Positions 16,550 to 25,506 of a DNA stretch of 42,698 bases are shown piece after piece (the first letter of the stretch is position 1; the number at the start of each line of letters is the position of its first letter). This DNA is from Alistipes sp. (GTDB taxonomy: Bacteria; Bacteroidota; Bacteroidia; Bacteroidales; Rikenellaceae): NCBI GenBank assembly GCA_017465575.1, contig JAFTVX010000041.1:1-42698 (forward strand). Reading direction: 5' to 3'. Position numbers and translations under genes: made by a program. Under the pieces are notes generated by a model, which saw nothing but the letters and a program-made list of their open reading frames with translations, ran no database searches and was not told the DNA's origin.

Positions 16550-17635
16550 ATGGCAGATAATTCGATACTAATTCGCCTCGATGGTCTTAAGCTCAAGTAC
16601 GAGGAGATTGGTCAGAAGTTGACCGACCCCGAGGTGATTGCCGATGTCAAGCAGTTTGTGCAGCTTACGAAGGAGTACAAGGAGTTGGAGCCTATCGTAG
16701 AGACCTCTGACCGCTTCCGCACCGCCCTTGCCAACCTCGCCGAGGCAAAGGATGTCCTCGCCAACGAGAAGGACGAGGAGTTCCGCGAGATTGCACGCGA
16801 GGAGGTAGCAACACTCGAACCCGCTATCGAGAAGATGGAGGAGGAGATTAAGCTCTTGCTTATCCCCAAGGACCCCCAGGACGACAAGAACGCTATCGTC
16901 GAGATTCGTGGTGGTACGGGTGGCGACGAGGCAGCTATCTTCGCTGGCGACTTGTTGCGTATGTATACCAAGTACATCGAGTCGAAGGGCTGGCGCTACG
17001 AGATTACCTCATCGTCGGAGGGTGCTGCAGGTGGCTACAAGGAGGTTGTCCTCAAGGTTACGGGCAATGCCGTTTATGGCACCTTGAAGTATGAGTCGGG
17101 CGTGCACCGTGTTCAGCGTGTGCCCCAGACCGAGACTCAGGGCCGTGTCCACACCTCGGCAGCATCTGTTGCTGTATTGCCCGAGGCTGAGGAGTTCGAT
17201 ATCGAGATTTCGATGAACGACATCCGCAAGGATATCTTCTGTGCATCGGGTCCTGGTGGCCAGTCGGTGAACACCACCTACTCGGCTATCCGCCTTACAC
17301 ACATCCCCACAGGTATCGTCGTGCAGTGTCAGGACCAGAAGTCGCAGCTCAAGAACTTCGACAAGGCCTTCGAGGAGTTGCGTACCCGCGTCTTCAACCT
17401 CGAGTACTCGAAGTACCTCGACGAGATTGCATCGAAGCGTAAGACGATGGTATCGACGGGTGACCGCTCGGCGAAGATTCGCACCTACAACTATCCTCAG
17501 GGCCGTATCACCGACCACCGCATCAACTACACCATCTACAACCTCTCAGCATTTATGGACGGCGACATTCAGGATGTCATCGACCAGCTCATCGTAGCCG
17601 AGAATGCCGAGCGTTTGAAGGAGTCGGAGTTGTAG
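16550..17635 (+). CDS. prfA: Peptide chain release factor 1
   Basis: This 361-aa protein is the standard RF1 length. The stop-codon recognition tripeptide P-Q-T occurs in RVPQTETQGRVHTSA (PxT type, reading UAA/UAG), and the catalytic GGQ motif is in SGPGGQSVNTTYSAIRLTH. The N-terminal helical domain (MADNSILIRLDGLKLKYEEI) and C-terminal KIRTYNYPQGRITDHR are also typical. It hydrolyses peptidyl-tRNA at stop codons in the ribosomal A site. It has its own promoter and ends in a strong intrinsic terminator at 17669-17703. Confidence 0.97.
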   Translation: MADNSILIRLDGLKLKYEEIGQKLTDPEVIADVKQFVQLTKEYKELEPIVETSDRFRTALANLAEAKDVLANEKDEEFREIAREEVATLEPAIEKMEEEIKLLLIPKDPQDDKNAIVEIRGGTGGDEAAIFAGDLLRMYTKYIESKGWRYEITSSSEGAAGGYKEVVLKVTGNAVYGTLKYESGVHRVQRVPQTETQGRVHTSAASVAVLPEAEEFDIEISMNDIRKDIFCASGPGGQSVNTTYSAIRLTHIPTGIVVQCQDQKSQLKNFDKAFEELRTRVFNLEYSKYLDEIASKRKTMVSTGDRSAKIRTYNYPQGRITDHRINYTIYNLSAFMDGDIQDVIDQLIVAENAERLKESEL

Positions 17636-17668
17636 GGAGTGGATAGCAAAAATTAGGCTAATAGCAAG

Positions 17669-17703
17669 GCGACCACTCCCCGATGGGAGAGGTCGCTTTT
17701 TTT
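17669..17703 (+). terminator. Intrinsic terminator after prfA
   Basis: GCGACC-A-CTCCC pairs with GGGAG-A-GGTCGC around a CGAT loop and is followed by seven T residues. The hairpin ends 13 bp before the next gene, which therefore needs its own transcription start or read-through. Confidence 0.9.
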
Positions 17704-17716
17704 ATACCGCAAAGAG

Positions 17717-18142
17717 ATGAAAGCGCTAAAATACATACTTCTCGTCGTCGCTATGTTCACCATCTCGGGTGTCTCGGCAGACTACCCCGAGCGTGGCGAT
17801 TTGGCACGAAAGAAGCAGAAGACGATGACCGTCAAGGAGTGGAAGACTACGCCCGATGGTCGCAACCGCTGGATCGACCACACCGAGACCTACAACGCTA
17901 AGGGTCAGATGATTGCCGAAGCCGAGTATAGCGACTTTGGCCGTCGTATGGCGTGGCGCTCCGAGCTCTCGTACAACGAGAAGGGTCAGCTTACGAGGGT
18001 CGTTATCTACAACGAGCGCAACAAGGTAGACAAGGTGCGCAAGTACGAATACGACGAGAATGGTGTATGCGTTCGCCGACTTAATTATCAGGCAAATGGC
18101 GTGCTGAGCTCCTACCGCGATTTTGAGTTTAGTTACGAATAG
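17717..18142 (+). CDS. Small secreted protein with YD-like repeats
   Basis: This 141-aa protein has a signal peptide ending near GVSA (residues 1-21). Four short repeats follow, each with a Y-x-x-x/N-G pattern: YNAKGQM, YNEKGQL, YDENGVC and YQANGVL. They resemble minimal YD/MORN-like hairpins of Bacteroidota surface proteins. It is probably periplasmic or outer-membrane associated, with unknown function. It opens a run of ten tightly spaced plus-strand genes; the next gene begins 2 bp later. The last repeat ends at the C-terminus. Confidence 0.65.
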   Translation: MKALKYILLVVAMFTISGVSADYPERGDLARKKQKTMTVKEWKTTPDGRNRWIDHTETYNAKGQMIAEAEYSDFGRRMAWRSELSYNEKGQLTRVVIYNERNKVDKVRKYEYDENGVCVRRLNYQANGVLSSYRDFEFSYE

Positions 18143-18144
18143 CG

Positions 18145-18957
18145 ATGCAGAGGGCGCAACTGACATACGACGAGCTAAATGCTCTCGAGGTGTGGCAACG
18201 GATGTCGCCCATCACGCTTGACGAGATGCGTGGCGTGAAGCTTATGAACCGCATCGACACGAAGTATGTGCTTACCGAAGATGAGGTCGTTCGCTTCTTG
18301 GAGTTGGCAGCCGACGAGGGCTACCGCGTACAGCAGATAGGCTCGGTGCGTGCTGCGCGATACGATACGCTCTACTACGACACCGAGGAGCGCGCGATGT
18401 ATATCGCCCATCACAACCAGCAACTCACACGCCAGAAGATACGCACCCGAACATATCTCGATGGCGGTGGCTCGTTTGTCGAGGTTAAGAACAAGAGCAA
18501 CCGTGGGCGTACACGCAAGGTGCGTGTGGCGATTGCCGAGGGCGATGTCGACAACTACCGCCAAAATGCCGAGGCACGCCGTTTTGTCGAGGAGAATGCC
18601 CGCTATAATGAGAGGTCGTTGATGCCCTCGTTACGCACCCGCTTTGTGCGTATCACACTGGTAAACAACACACTCACGGAGCGACTAACCATCGACCTAT
18701 GCCTAACCTATGAGGATGTACGCACCGCGACAACTGCCAAGATTGAGCGTATGGCAATCCTCGAACTCAAGCAGGATGGTCGCACCCGCTCAACCGCCAA
18801 ACAGCTACTTCTCGGTATGCGCATTGCACCCCTCAAGGTGAGCAAATATTGCATCGGCACAGCACTTACGGTCGAGGGCATCAAGCGCAACCGCTTCGAA
18901 GAGAAACTACGATTTATAGATAAACAGCTAAATAGAGACAATTATGGTAAGATTTGA
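18145..18957 (+). CDS. VTC-domain polyphosphate polymerase-like protein
   Basis: This 270-aa protein matches the VTC/triphosphate-tunnel layout: NRIDTKYVLTEDEV at the start, DTLYYDTEERAMY, the basic strand RQKIRTRTYLDGGGSFVEVK, then LELKQDGRTRSTAKQLL and LKVSKYCIG. Alternating acidic/basic residues in the strands (VEVKNKSN, AILELKQ) fit a tunnel that binds polyphosphate and metal. In yeast, Vtc4 makes polyphosphate from ATP; activity of bacterial relatives is inferred. The next gene is a DUF4956 membrane protein, a frequent partner of VTC proteins in bacteria. The genes overlap by 14 bp. Confidence 0.82.
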   Translation: MQRAQLTYDELNALEVWQRMSPITLDEMRGVKLMNRIDTKYVLTEDEVVRFLELAADEGYRVQQIGSVRAARYDTLYYDTEERAMYIAHHNQQLTRQKIRTRTYLDGGGSFVEVKNKSNRGRTRKVRVAIAEGDVDNYRQNAEARRFVEENARYNERSLMPSLRTRFVRITLVNNTLTERLTIDLCLTYEDVRTATTAKIERMAILELKQDGRTRSTAKQLLLGMRIAPLKVSKYCIGTALTVEGIKRNRFEEKLRFIDKQLNRDNYGKI

Positions 18958-19693
18958 TAGTGAGGGCGTTGACCCCGATTTGTTCGACCAGGAGATAGCA
19001 CAACTTACCGACGCTACGGGTAGCGTTGGCGCCACATTCCTCGGTATTCCGCTCTGCGATACCACCTCGTTGCTGCAGTTGCTGTTGCAGTTTACGCTCA
19101 ACCTTGCCGTCTGCTTCCTTATCGTGCGCTGCTTCTACTACCCCAAGAGCCACCGCAAGGACTTCTCGGTAACCTTTATGCTCTTCTCGTCGGCAGTCTT
19201 TTTGCTCCTCTTCTTTATGAAGTCGGTGGGCATCGATGTGAGCATCGGTCTGGGACTATTTATGATTTTCGGCATTATGCGCTACCGCACCGAGATGGTG
19301 CCAATCCGCGAGATGACATACCTCTTCTTGTCGATTGCCGTGGCGGTTATCAACGGCATCAACCTTATGGTGTCGTATGCCGAGCTATTGGCAGCTAACG
19401 GCTTGATACTCCTTATCTTGGCGGTCTTGGAATATGGCATTATGCGCCGTCAGATTGCCACCCGTCTGGTCTGCTACGAACGCATCGACCTTATTCGCCC
19501 CGAGCGCCGTGAGGAGCTTATCGCCGACCTCGAAGAGCGCCTTGGCCACAAGGTCGAGGGTGTCGATGTTGGCAATGTCGATTTCTTGCGCGATGTCGCC
19601 TTCCTCAAGGTGCACTACATCGCTCGCAAGGGTGAGCAGCCGATGACCGAACCCTCAATGAAGATTAACGAGAAAAACGCATTTAATCAATAA
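18944..19693 (+). CDS. DUF4956 membrane protein
   Basis: This 249-aa protein has about four transmembrane segments between residues 45 and 165 (LLLQFTLNLAVCFLIVRCFY, FSVTFMLFSSAVFLLLFFMK, GLGLFMIFGIMRYR, ILLILAVLEYGIM). The FGIMRYRTEMVPIREMTYLF motif is typical of DUF4956 proteins. A cytoplasmic C-terminal domain of about 85 residues follows (LVCYERIDLIRPERREELIA). It overlaps the VTC-like gene, suggesting the two form a membrane-bound polyphosphate-related complex (inference from co-occurrence). Confidence 0.8.
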   Translation: MVRFDSEGVDPDLFDQEIAQLTDATGSVGATFLGIPLCDTTSLLQLLLQFTLNLAVCFLIVRCFYYPKSHRKDFSVTFMLFSSAVFLLLFFMKSVGIDVSIGLGLFMIFGIMRYRTEMVPIREMTYLFLSIAVAVINGINLMVSYAELLAANGLILLILAVLEYGIMRRQIATRLVCYERIDLIRPERREELIADLEERLGHKVEGVDVGNVDFLRDVAFLKVHYIARKGEQPMTEPSMKINEKNAFNQ

Positions 19694-19696
19694 GTT

Positions 19697-20479
19697 ATGA
19701 GAAAGATAACCACCATTATAGCACTCCTCCTTAGTGCCCTCTCGCTCTCGGCACAGGAGCTTACGCCTACGGTCAGCAACACCAACGACTTCCGAGGTCG
19801 CATCGAGGGCGACTTCGAGTGGGAGATTGTGAAAAACCTCTCGTTGGAGGCAGGTGTTCAACTTCGCCTCAACAACGACTTCGCCTCGGTAGACCGTATC
19901 CAGAGCACCGTGGGTCTTGAATATGAGGTTAACAAATATTTCAACCTCGGCGCCGACTACGCCCTCTTGAACAACTACGACCACACCGACAAGGTTTGGG
20001 AGAAGCCTCGCCACCGCGTAAACCTCAACCTCGAAGGCAATATCAAGGCGGGTCGTGTGGAGTTCTCGTTGCGTGAAAGGTTGCAGACCACCTTCCGCAC
20101 CGACTCGGTAAACCGCTACGAGAAGCCCAACCCACAGCTTGTGTTGCGCTCACGCCTTATGGCAGAGTACAATATCCGCCACTCGGCGTGGACACCCTAC
20201 CTTATGTTTGAGCTTCACAACACGCTCAACGCCCCCAAGGTTGTCGCCAACTTTAAGGAGGATAAATTCGGCATCGACAACTATATCACACGCTATCGTG
20301 CCGGCATCGGTGTCAAGTACCGCATCACCCGTAGCCACCGCCTCGACTTCTACTACTACTTCGACTACGACCGTGGCTATAACATTGACTACAAGGGTAA
20401 TAAGGGCGACCTCAAGGGCTATGTTCAGGAGAACGAGTTTCGCCATATCTTTGGCATAAGCTACAAATTCAAGCTCTGA
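19697..20479 (+). CDS. DUF2490-type outer-membrane protein
   Basis: This 260-aa protein has a signal peptide ending at SLSAQ and regular amphipathic strands with the barrel-closing Phe/Leu end GISYKFKL. The order of features (NDFRGRIEGDFEWEIVKNLS, RHRVNLNLEGNIKAGRVEFS, RLRLDFYYYFDYDRGYNIDY-like strand near 215-235) fits DUF2490 outer-membrane proteins of Bacteroidota. It is 3 bp after the DUF4956 gene, completing an envelope-spanning VTC-DUF4956-DUF2490 set. Substrate unknown. Confidence 0.75.
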   Translation: MRKITTIIALLLSALSLSAQELTPTVSNTNDFRGRIEGDFEWEIVKNLSLEAGVQLRLNNDFASVDRIQSTVGLEYEVNKYFNLGADYALLNNYDHTDKVWEKPRHRVNLNLEGNIKAGRVEFSLRERLQTTFRTDSVNRYEKPNPQLVLRSRLMAEYNIRHSAWTPYLMFELHNTLNAPKVVANFKEDKFGIDNYITRYRAGIGVKYRITRSHRLDFYYYFDYDRGYNIDYKGNKGDLKGYVQENEFRHIFGISYKFKL

Positions 20480-21024
20480 TGCTACGCCGTTTTGCCATAG
20501 TCGTTTTGGCTCTTACCACCACACTCACCGCTTCGGCGCGTGAGCCACTCTATGTGGTCAATGGCGAGGTTGTGGCCACCATCGAGGGTATCCCACAGGA
20601 GGATATCGAGTCGATAGATGTGCTACCTGCCAACGAGGAGACCATCGCCGAATGGGGCTTGGAGGCTTCCGAGGGCGTTATCCTCGTTAAGTTGCGTTAC
20701 GACACCCCTGCCCGCTTCTCGGCAGAGGGTCGCACCAACTTTACCGAATACCTCGCCTCGAAGGTCAAGTGGAACGAAAATATGCCTGCCGAGCGAGTGT
20801 CGCTACGCCTAACCATCGGCACCGACGGCAGAGCCACCGTTAGCGAGGTGCTGCAATCCACCTCGCGCCAGTTTCTTAAGCGAGTCGAAAAGGCTATCGG
20901 CCTTTCACCCCTTTGGAACCCTGCAACACGCGACGGCAAGGCGGTTGAGAGCATTGTGCTTGTTAACCTGCAACTCCCTGAGGGCAAGGAGCTTCCCGTG
21001 GAGCGTGCCGTAATTATACTTTAA
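20479..21024 (+). CDS. Periplasmic protein with TonB-receptor plug-like and TonB-C-like segments
   Basis: This 181-aa protein has a signal peptide (1-20). Residues 23-75 look like the conserved turn of a TonB-dependent receptor plug (PLYVVNGEVV, then DIESIDVLPANEETIAEWG and EGVILVKLR). Residues 85-175 resemble a TonB C-terminal domain (YLASKVKWNENMP, RLTIGTDGRATVSEV, LSPLWNPATRDGKAV). It has no barrel and no TonB transmembrane anchor. It may be a periplasmic adaptor. Its ATG overlaps the upstream TGA by one base. Confidence 0.6.
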   Translation: MLRRFAIVVLALTTTLTASAREPLYVVNGEVVATIEGIPQEDIESIDVLPANEETIAEWGLEASEGVILVKLRYDTPARFSAEGRTNFTEYLASKVKWNENMPAERVSLRLTIGTDGRATVSEVLQSTSRQFLKRVEKAIGLSPLWNPATRDGKAVESIVLVNLQLPEGKELPVERAVIIL

Positions 21025-21026
21025 CG

Positions 21027-22298
21027 ATGATTGAGCCACTAAACATAACGACATCCCCCACCGAGAGCCTTACGCTGGTCGACCTTCAGCGTATGGTGCG
21101 CTCGACTATCGAGGGGCGTTTTTCGGAGCCGTTGTGGGTGAGTGCCGAGATCTCGGAGCTCAAACTCAACCGCTCGGGACACTGCTACCTCAACCTTGTT
21201 GAGAAGGGGGCGAATAGTGGCACTCCCTTAGCCGAGGCTCGTGCCGTTATTTGGCGCTCGGCATATCAGCGCCTGGCAACGGTTTTCGAGGAGCTCTCGG
21301 GCACACGCCTTGCTGCGGGCATCCGTGTCTTGGTGCGTGTCTTGGTCACCTTCCACGAGGTCTACGGCTATATGTTGCAGATTATCGACCTCGACCCCGC
21401 CTACACCTTGGGCGAGGTGGAGAGGCGTAGGCGTGAGACCATAGCGCAGCTGCAACGCGATGGCGTTTGGGATATGAACCGAGAGTGCGATATGCCCCGC
21501 CCAGCACTCCGCATCGCCATTGTGTCGAGCGCTACGGCTGCTGGCTATCAAGATTTTATGCGCGAGGTGGGGCGAACACCCTACCGCTTTCGCTTCACCC
21601 TCTTCGAGAGCTTGATGCAGGGCGATAATGCCGAACGGAGTATCATCGCTTCGCTTGTTGCGATTGCCGAGCGAGAAGAGGAGTTCGATGCTGTGGTCAT
21701 CATTCGTGGCGGTGGCTCGACCAGCGACCTCGGCATCTTCGACAGCTATATTGTGGCATCCTCGGTGGCGCAATTTCCGCTACCCATCATCTCGGGCATC
21801 GGCCACGACAAGGATGTGAGCATTGTCGATATGGTGGCACATACGGCGTGTAAGACGCCTACCGCCGTGGCAACGCACCTTGTCGAGTTGGTAGATGGCG
21901 AAATGGCACTTATCGACGACCTTGCACAGCGCCTTCGTGATGGCGTGGCACGCCGTATGGCTAACGAGAAGCTACGCTTGGAGCGCTCTACGGCCGACCT
22001 TCGCAACCTCACCACGGTGAAACTAACACGCGAAAACCTACGCTTAGATGCTCTTGACGAGGGTATCATCGGCGAGGCACGCTCGTTAATCGCCCGCGAG
22101 AAGCAGAGGCTCGATGCTGCTGCCGACACCGCGGAGGCTCGCTCGCCCGAACGCCTTCTGCGCCTTGGCTTTGCCGTATTGCGCTCGGCAGAGAGGAGCA
22201 TGCGCTCCGTGGCGCAACTAAGCGAGGGCGACACCATACAAATCGAAATGGCAGATGGCAACGCCACAGCCGAAATAAAGACGATAACAAAGAAGTAA
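21027..22298 (+). CDS. xseA: Exodeoxyribonuclease VII large subunit
   Basis: This 423-aa protein has the normal XseA order. An OB-fold comes first (FSEPLWVSAEISELKLNRSG, residues 30-110), then the catalytic core (IVSSATAAGYQDFMRE, FDAVVIIRGGGSTSDLGIFD, PIISGIGHDKDVSIVDMVAH, TPTAVATHLVE), then a long coiled-coil tail. With XseB it degrades single-stranded DNA to oligonucleotides. It starts 2 bp after the preceding stop, and xseB follows after 4 bp. Confidence 0.96.
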   Translation: MIEPLNITTSPTESLTLVDLQRMVRSTIEGRFSEPLWVSAEISELKLNRSGHCYLNLVEKGANSGTPLAEARAVIWRSAYQRLATVFEELSGTRLAAGIRVLVRVLVTFHEVYGYMLQIIDLDPAYTLGEVERRRRETIAQLQRDGVWDMNRECDMPRPALRIAIVSSATAAGYQDFMREVGRTPYRFRFTLFESLMQGDNAERSIIASLVAIAEREEEFDAVVIIRGGGSTSDLGIFDSYIVASSVAQFPLPIISGIGHDKDVSIVDMVAHTACKTPTAVATHLVELVDGEMALIDDLAQRLRDGVARRMANEKLRLERSTADLRNLTTVKLTRENLRLDALDEGIIGEARSLIAREKQRLDAAADTAEARSPERLLRLGFAVLRSAERSMRSVAQLSEGDTIQIEMADGNATAEIKTITKK

Positions 22299-22302
22299 CT
22301 AT

Positions 22303-22500
22303 ATGGCAAAGAAGAAGTTAAATTATGCGGAAGCGATGGCAGAGTTGGAGGTTATCCTTGCTCGCCTGCGCTCCGATGAACTCTCGGTCGACGACCTTTC
22401 GAAGAGTGTAGCCCGTGCCACGGAGCTTATCGCCGAGTGCCGCGCGATACTTACCACCACCGAGGAGGAGGTTGAGAAATTGGTAAACACCGAGGCTTAA
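22303..22500 (+). CDS. xseB: Exodeoxyribonuclease VII small subunit
   Basis: This 65-aa helical protein has the XseB pattern NYAEAMAELEVILARLRSDE and LSKSVARATELIAEC. It binds the coiled coil of XseA to form active exonuclease VII. The length is typical. Its stop is immediately followed by the GTG start of the methyltransferase gene. Confidence 0.93.
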   Translation: MAKKKLNYAEAMAELEVILARLRSDELSVDDLSKSVARATELIAECRAILTTTEEEVEKLVNTEA

Positions 22501-23274
22501 GTGAAACGATTTATTCGCTGGATACTCAACCACATACCCCGCACAGCGTTACAGCGCATTGCAGGGTGGGCGGTGCCCGTTATGGGTCTCGCCTACTTGG
22601 GTCGTGGCCGTGAGTGTCCTATATGCCACACTCGACGTCGCAAGTTTTTGCCCTACGGCTATGTTCGCTCACGCGAAGATGCCCTATGTCCGAGCTGTCT
22701 ATCTCTGGAGCGCCACCGTATGATTTGGCTGTGGATAGAGCGCAACACCGACCTCTCCCGAAGTCGCCCACGCCTACTCCACATAGCACCCGAGGTGTCG
22801 CTAATGCGCCACTTTCGGCGCCTATATCGTGGCACGGACGGCTATATTACCGCCGATTTGGAGTCTCCTTTGGCCGATATGCACTTCGATGTACAATCTA
22901 TACCCCTTGCCGAGCGTTCGGTAGATGTGGTGATTGCCAACCACCTCTTGGAGCATATCGCCGACGATAGGCGTGCTATGAGCGAGATTTACCGCATTAT
23001 GCGCCCTGGCGGTTGGGGCATTATCATCGTTCCCGAAGACCGCAACCGCGCCACAACCTTCGAGGACGACACAATCACCGACCCCGAGGAGCGCACACGG
23101 CTATTTGGTCAGTACGACCACCTCCGGGTCTATGGTCGTGATTATGACGACAGACTACGCGAGGCGGGCTTCGTGGTGGAGCGCATACCCTTCGAGGCGA
23201 TGCTCTCCGAGAGTGAACAACAACTCTACAAAGTGGGTGGCGACGACCTTATCGTCATTCGTAAACCATTATGA
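22501..23274 (+). CDS. SAM-dependent methyltransferase with N-terminal zinc-ribbon-like motif
   Basis: This 257-aa protein starts with GTG directly after the xseB stop. Residues 39-66 hold CPIC and CPSC pairs, a probable zinc ribbon. A class I methyltransferase domain follows (RLLHIAPEVSLM, ITADLESPLADMHFDVQ, VDVVIANHLLEHIADD, IMRPGGWGIIIVPED). The substrate is unknown; the pattern resembles small-molecule or polysaccharide methyltransferases. Its stop overlaps the RelA/SpoT start (ATGA), indicating coupled translation. Confidence 0.8.
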   Translation: MKRFIRWILNHIPRTALQRIAGWAVPVMGLAYLGRGRECPICHTRRRKFLPYGYVRSREDALCPSCLSLERHRMIWLWIERNTDLSRSRPRLLHIAPEVSLMRHFRRLYRGTDGYITADLESPLADMHFDVQSIPLAERSVDVVIANHLLEHIADDRRAMSEIYRIMRPGGWGIIIVPEDRNRATTFEDDTITDPEERTRLFGQYDHLRVYGRDYDDRLREAGFVVERIPFEAMLSESEQQLYKVGGDDLIVIRKPL

Positions 23275-25487
23275 TTATGAGCGTTTTACAAAGATATAGT
23301 GCGCTACGCGACTATGTAGCCAAGAACTTTTCGACGACGACCGTCGATATGGTCGACCACGCCTTGGGCTTTGCCGATGAGCACCTTAAGGCGTATGAAC
23401 GCTACGACCATACGCCGATGCTCGACCACGGCGTAGGCGTTGCACAAATCGTTATCGAGGATATCGGCCTTGGGCGTAACTCCGCCATCGCCTCTATCAT
23501 CCACGATGTGGTGCGCATCGCCATTCAGCAGAGCCAGCCTACCGACGAGCTCTATGCCTCGATTCGTAGCAACTACGGCGAGGAGGTGCTCGGTATTGTC
23601 TTGGCGCTCTGCAAGATTTCGGATATCAAGCTCAAGGTATCGAAGGAGCAGGCATCGGACTTCCGCGATATGATTGTGTCGTACTCCGAAGACCCCCGAG
23701 TGATACTTATCAAACTCGCTGATAGGTTGGAGGTTATGCGTTCGCTCTCGATTTTCCCCGAGGCTAAGCGCCGCACCAAGAGCTGGGAGAGCCTCAACCT
23801 CTATGCGCAGATTGCCCACAAGCTCGGACTATATGCCATCAAGAGCGAGTTGGAGGATTTGTCGCTCAAATATCTCGAGCCCGAGGCATACAACCATATC
23901 GTTCACGAACTCAAGGAGAGCGAGGAGGAGCGAATGGCATTTATCGAGGAGTTCCTCAAACCCGTGCGTGAGTTGCTCGACCGCGATGACTTGAAGTATC
24001 ATATCAAGAGCCGCACCAAGTCGGTATACTCCATCTTCCAGAAGATGCGCAAGCAGAAGGTCAGCTTCAAGGGTGTCTACGACATCTTCGCCCTGCGCAT
24101 CATCATCGACTGCCCCGTGGAGCGCGAGAAGGCACTCTGCTGGACTGTCTATTCGCATATCGCAAGCCTCTATACGCCCAACCCCGAGCGTATGCGCGAC
24201 TGGATATCTATCCCAAAATCAAATGGTTATGAGTCGTTGCACACCACCGTCTCGGCTGGAGGCGGTCGTTGGGTCGAGGTGCAGATACGCACCGAGCGTA
24301 TGGACGAGGTGGCAGAGCGTGGTATCGCCGCTCACTGGCGCTACAAGGGTGTCAAGCAGGGCGGTATGGGTGCCGAGGAGTGGTTGCAGAGGCTTCGTGA
24401 GATGCTCGAAGATACCACCTCGGAGTCTATCGCACATCGCTTCTCGGAGCGACCTACGACCAACGAGATATTTGTCTTCACCCCTTCGGGCGATATCCGC
24501 AAACTCCCCGAGGGCGCTACCGTCTTGGACTTCGCCTTCGATATCCACACCTCGTTGGGTGCTATTTGCGTGGGTGGCAAGATTGGTGGCCGTGTTGTGC
24601 CTATCAAGGAGCCGTTGCACAATGGCGATATCTGTGAGGTGCTGACACGCCGTGACCAGACACCCAAGGCCGACTGGCTCACAATCTGCGTTACGCAGAA
24701 GGCACGCTCACGCATCCGTGCGTTTTTGCGTGAGGAGCGACAGAAGCACGCCCGATTGGGTCGCGAGGAGCTGGAGCGCAAGCTGAAGAATTGGAAGATG
24801 GATATCGCTATCGATGAGGCTGTTGCCTATCTTTCGAAACACTTCAAGGTGCGCCGAGGTATCGAGGTATATACGCTTATTGCCGACCAGAAGGTAGAGC
24901 TTTCGCAAATCAAAGATATCCTCAACCACTGGCTCTCGGGCGAGGCAGACGAACAACGCCGACAGGCGGCTGCCGAGGTCGAGGAGCATAAGGCACGACT
25001 GCGCGAGGAGCGCTCGGAGAGTACAGCACAGCGCACCGATGCCCTGATTATCGACGAGCGTATTAATAATATAGAGTATAAACTCGGCAAGTGCTGCAAC
25101 CCCATCAAGGGCGATGACATCTTCGGCTTTATCACCATTAGTGCCGGTATCACCATCCACCGCACCGACTGCCCCAATGCCCGCCGTATGAGGGAGCGAT
25201 ACCCCTATCGTGTTATGAAGGCTCGCTGGCGTGAGGGCACATCGGGTGCTTTCCGTGTTACGGTGGCTATCTCGGCAGCCGATATTCCGGGCTTGGCAAC
25301 GACAATTATGGATATCGCATCCAAGGAGCTGAAACTCTCGGTGCGTGGCATCAACTTCACCCCCAAGGGCGATGGCTCTGCCTCGGTGCAGCTCTCTGTC
25401 GAGGTGCCGAGCGTGGGCGTTGTCGATATGTTGCTGCACTCGCTACGCCGTGTCAAGGGGGTAAAAAATGCATATAGAATTAACTAA
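23271..25487 (+). CDS. relA: RelA/SpoT (p)ppGpp synthetase, hydrolase site altered
   Basis: This 738-aa protein has the full long-RSH layout: HD domain (50-160), synthetase (about 235-365), TGS (about 395-460), helical region, zinc-finger segment (KLGKCCNPIKGDD, about 605) and C-terminal ACT domain. The synthetase motifs are intact (RTKSVYSIFQKM, DWISIPKSNGYESLHT, EVQIRTERMDEVAERGIAAH). In the HD domain H53, H78-D79 and D151 remain, but the usual Glu-Asp after HDVV is Arg-Ile (residues 82-83) and ADRLHNM is ADRLEVM. This suggests a synthetase-only enzyme. The gene lies in a long operon with VTC-like and xse genes. Confidence 0.93.
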   Translation: MIMSVLQRYSALRDYVAKNFSTTTVDMVDHALGFADEHLKAYERYDHTPMLDHGVGVAQIVIEDIGLGRNSAIASIIHDVVRIAIQQSQPTDELYASIRSNYGEEVLGIVLALCKISDIKLKVSKEQASDFRDMIVSYSEDPRVILIKLADRLEVMRSLSIFPEAKRRTKSWESLNLYAQIAHKLGLYAIKSELEDLSLKYLEPEAYNHIVHELKESEEERMAFIEEFLKPVRELLDRDDLKYHIKSRTKSVYSIFQKMRKQKVSFKGVYDIFALRIIIDCPVEREKALCWTVYSHIASLYTPNPERMRDWISIPKSNGYESLHTTVSAGGGRWVEVQIRTERMDEVAERGIAAHWRYKGVKQGGMGAEEWLQRLREMLEDTTSESIAHRFSERPTTNEIFVFTPSGDIRKLPEGATVLDFAFDIHTSLGAICVGGKIGGRVVPIKEPLHNGDICEVLTRRDQTPKADWLTICVTQKARSRIRAFLREERQKHARLGREELERKLKNWKMDIAIDEAVAYLSKHFKVRRGIEVYTLIADQKVELSQIKDILNHWLSGEADEQRRQAAAEVEEHKARLREERSESTAQRTDALIIDERINNIEYKLGKCCNPIKGDDIFGFITISAGITIHRTDCPNARRMRERYPYRVMKARWREGTSGAFRVTVAISAADIPGLATTIMDIASKELKLSVRGINFTPKGDGSASVQLSVEVPSVGVVDMLLHSLRRVKGVKNAYRIN

Positions 25488-25506
25488 CCTATAACTTTAT
25501 AACGAT

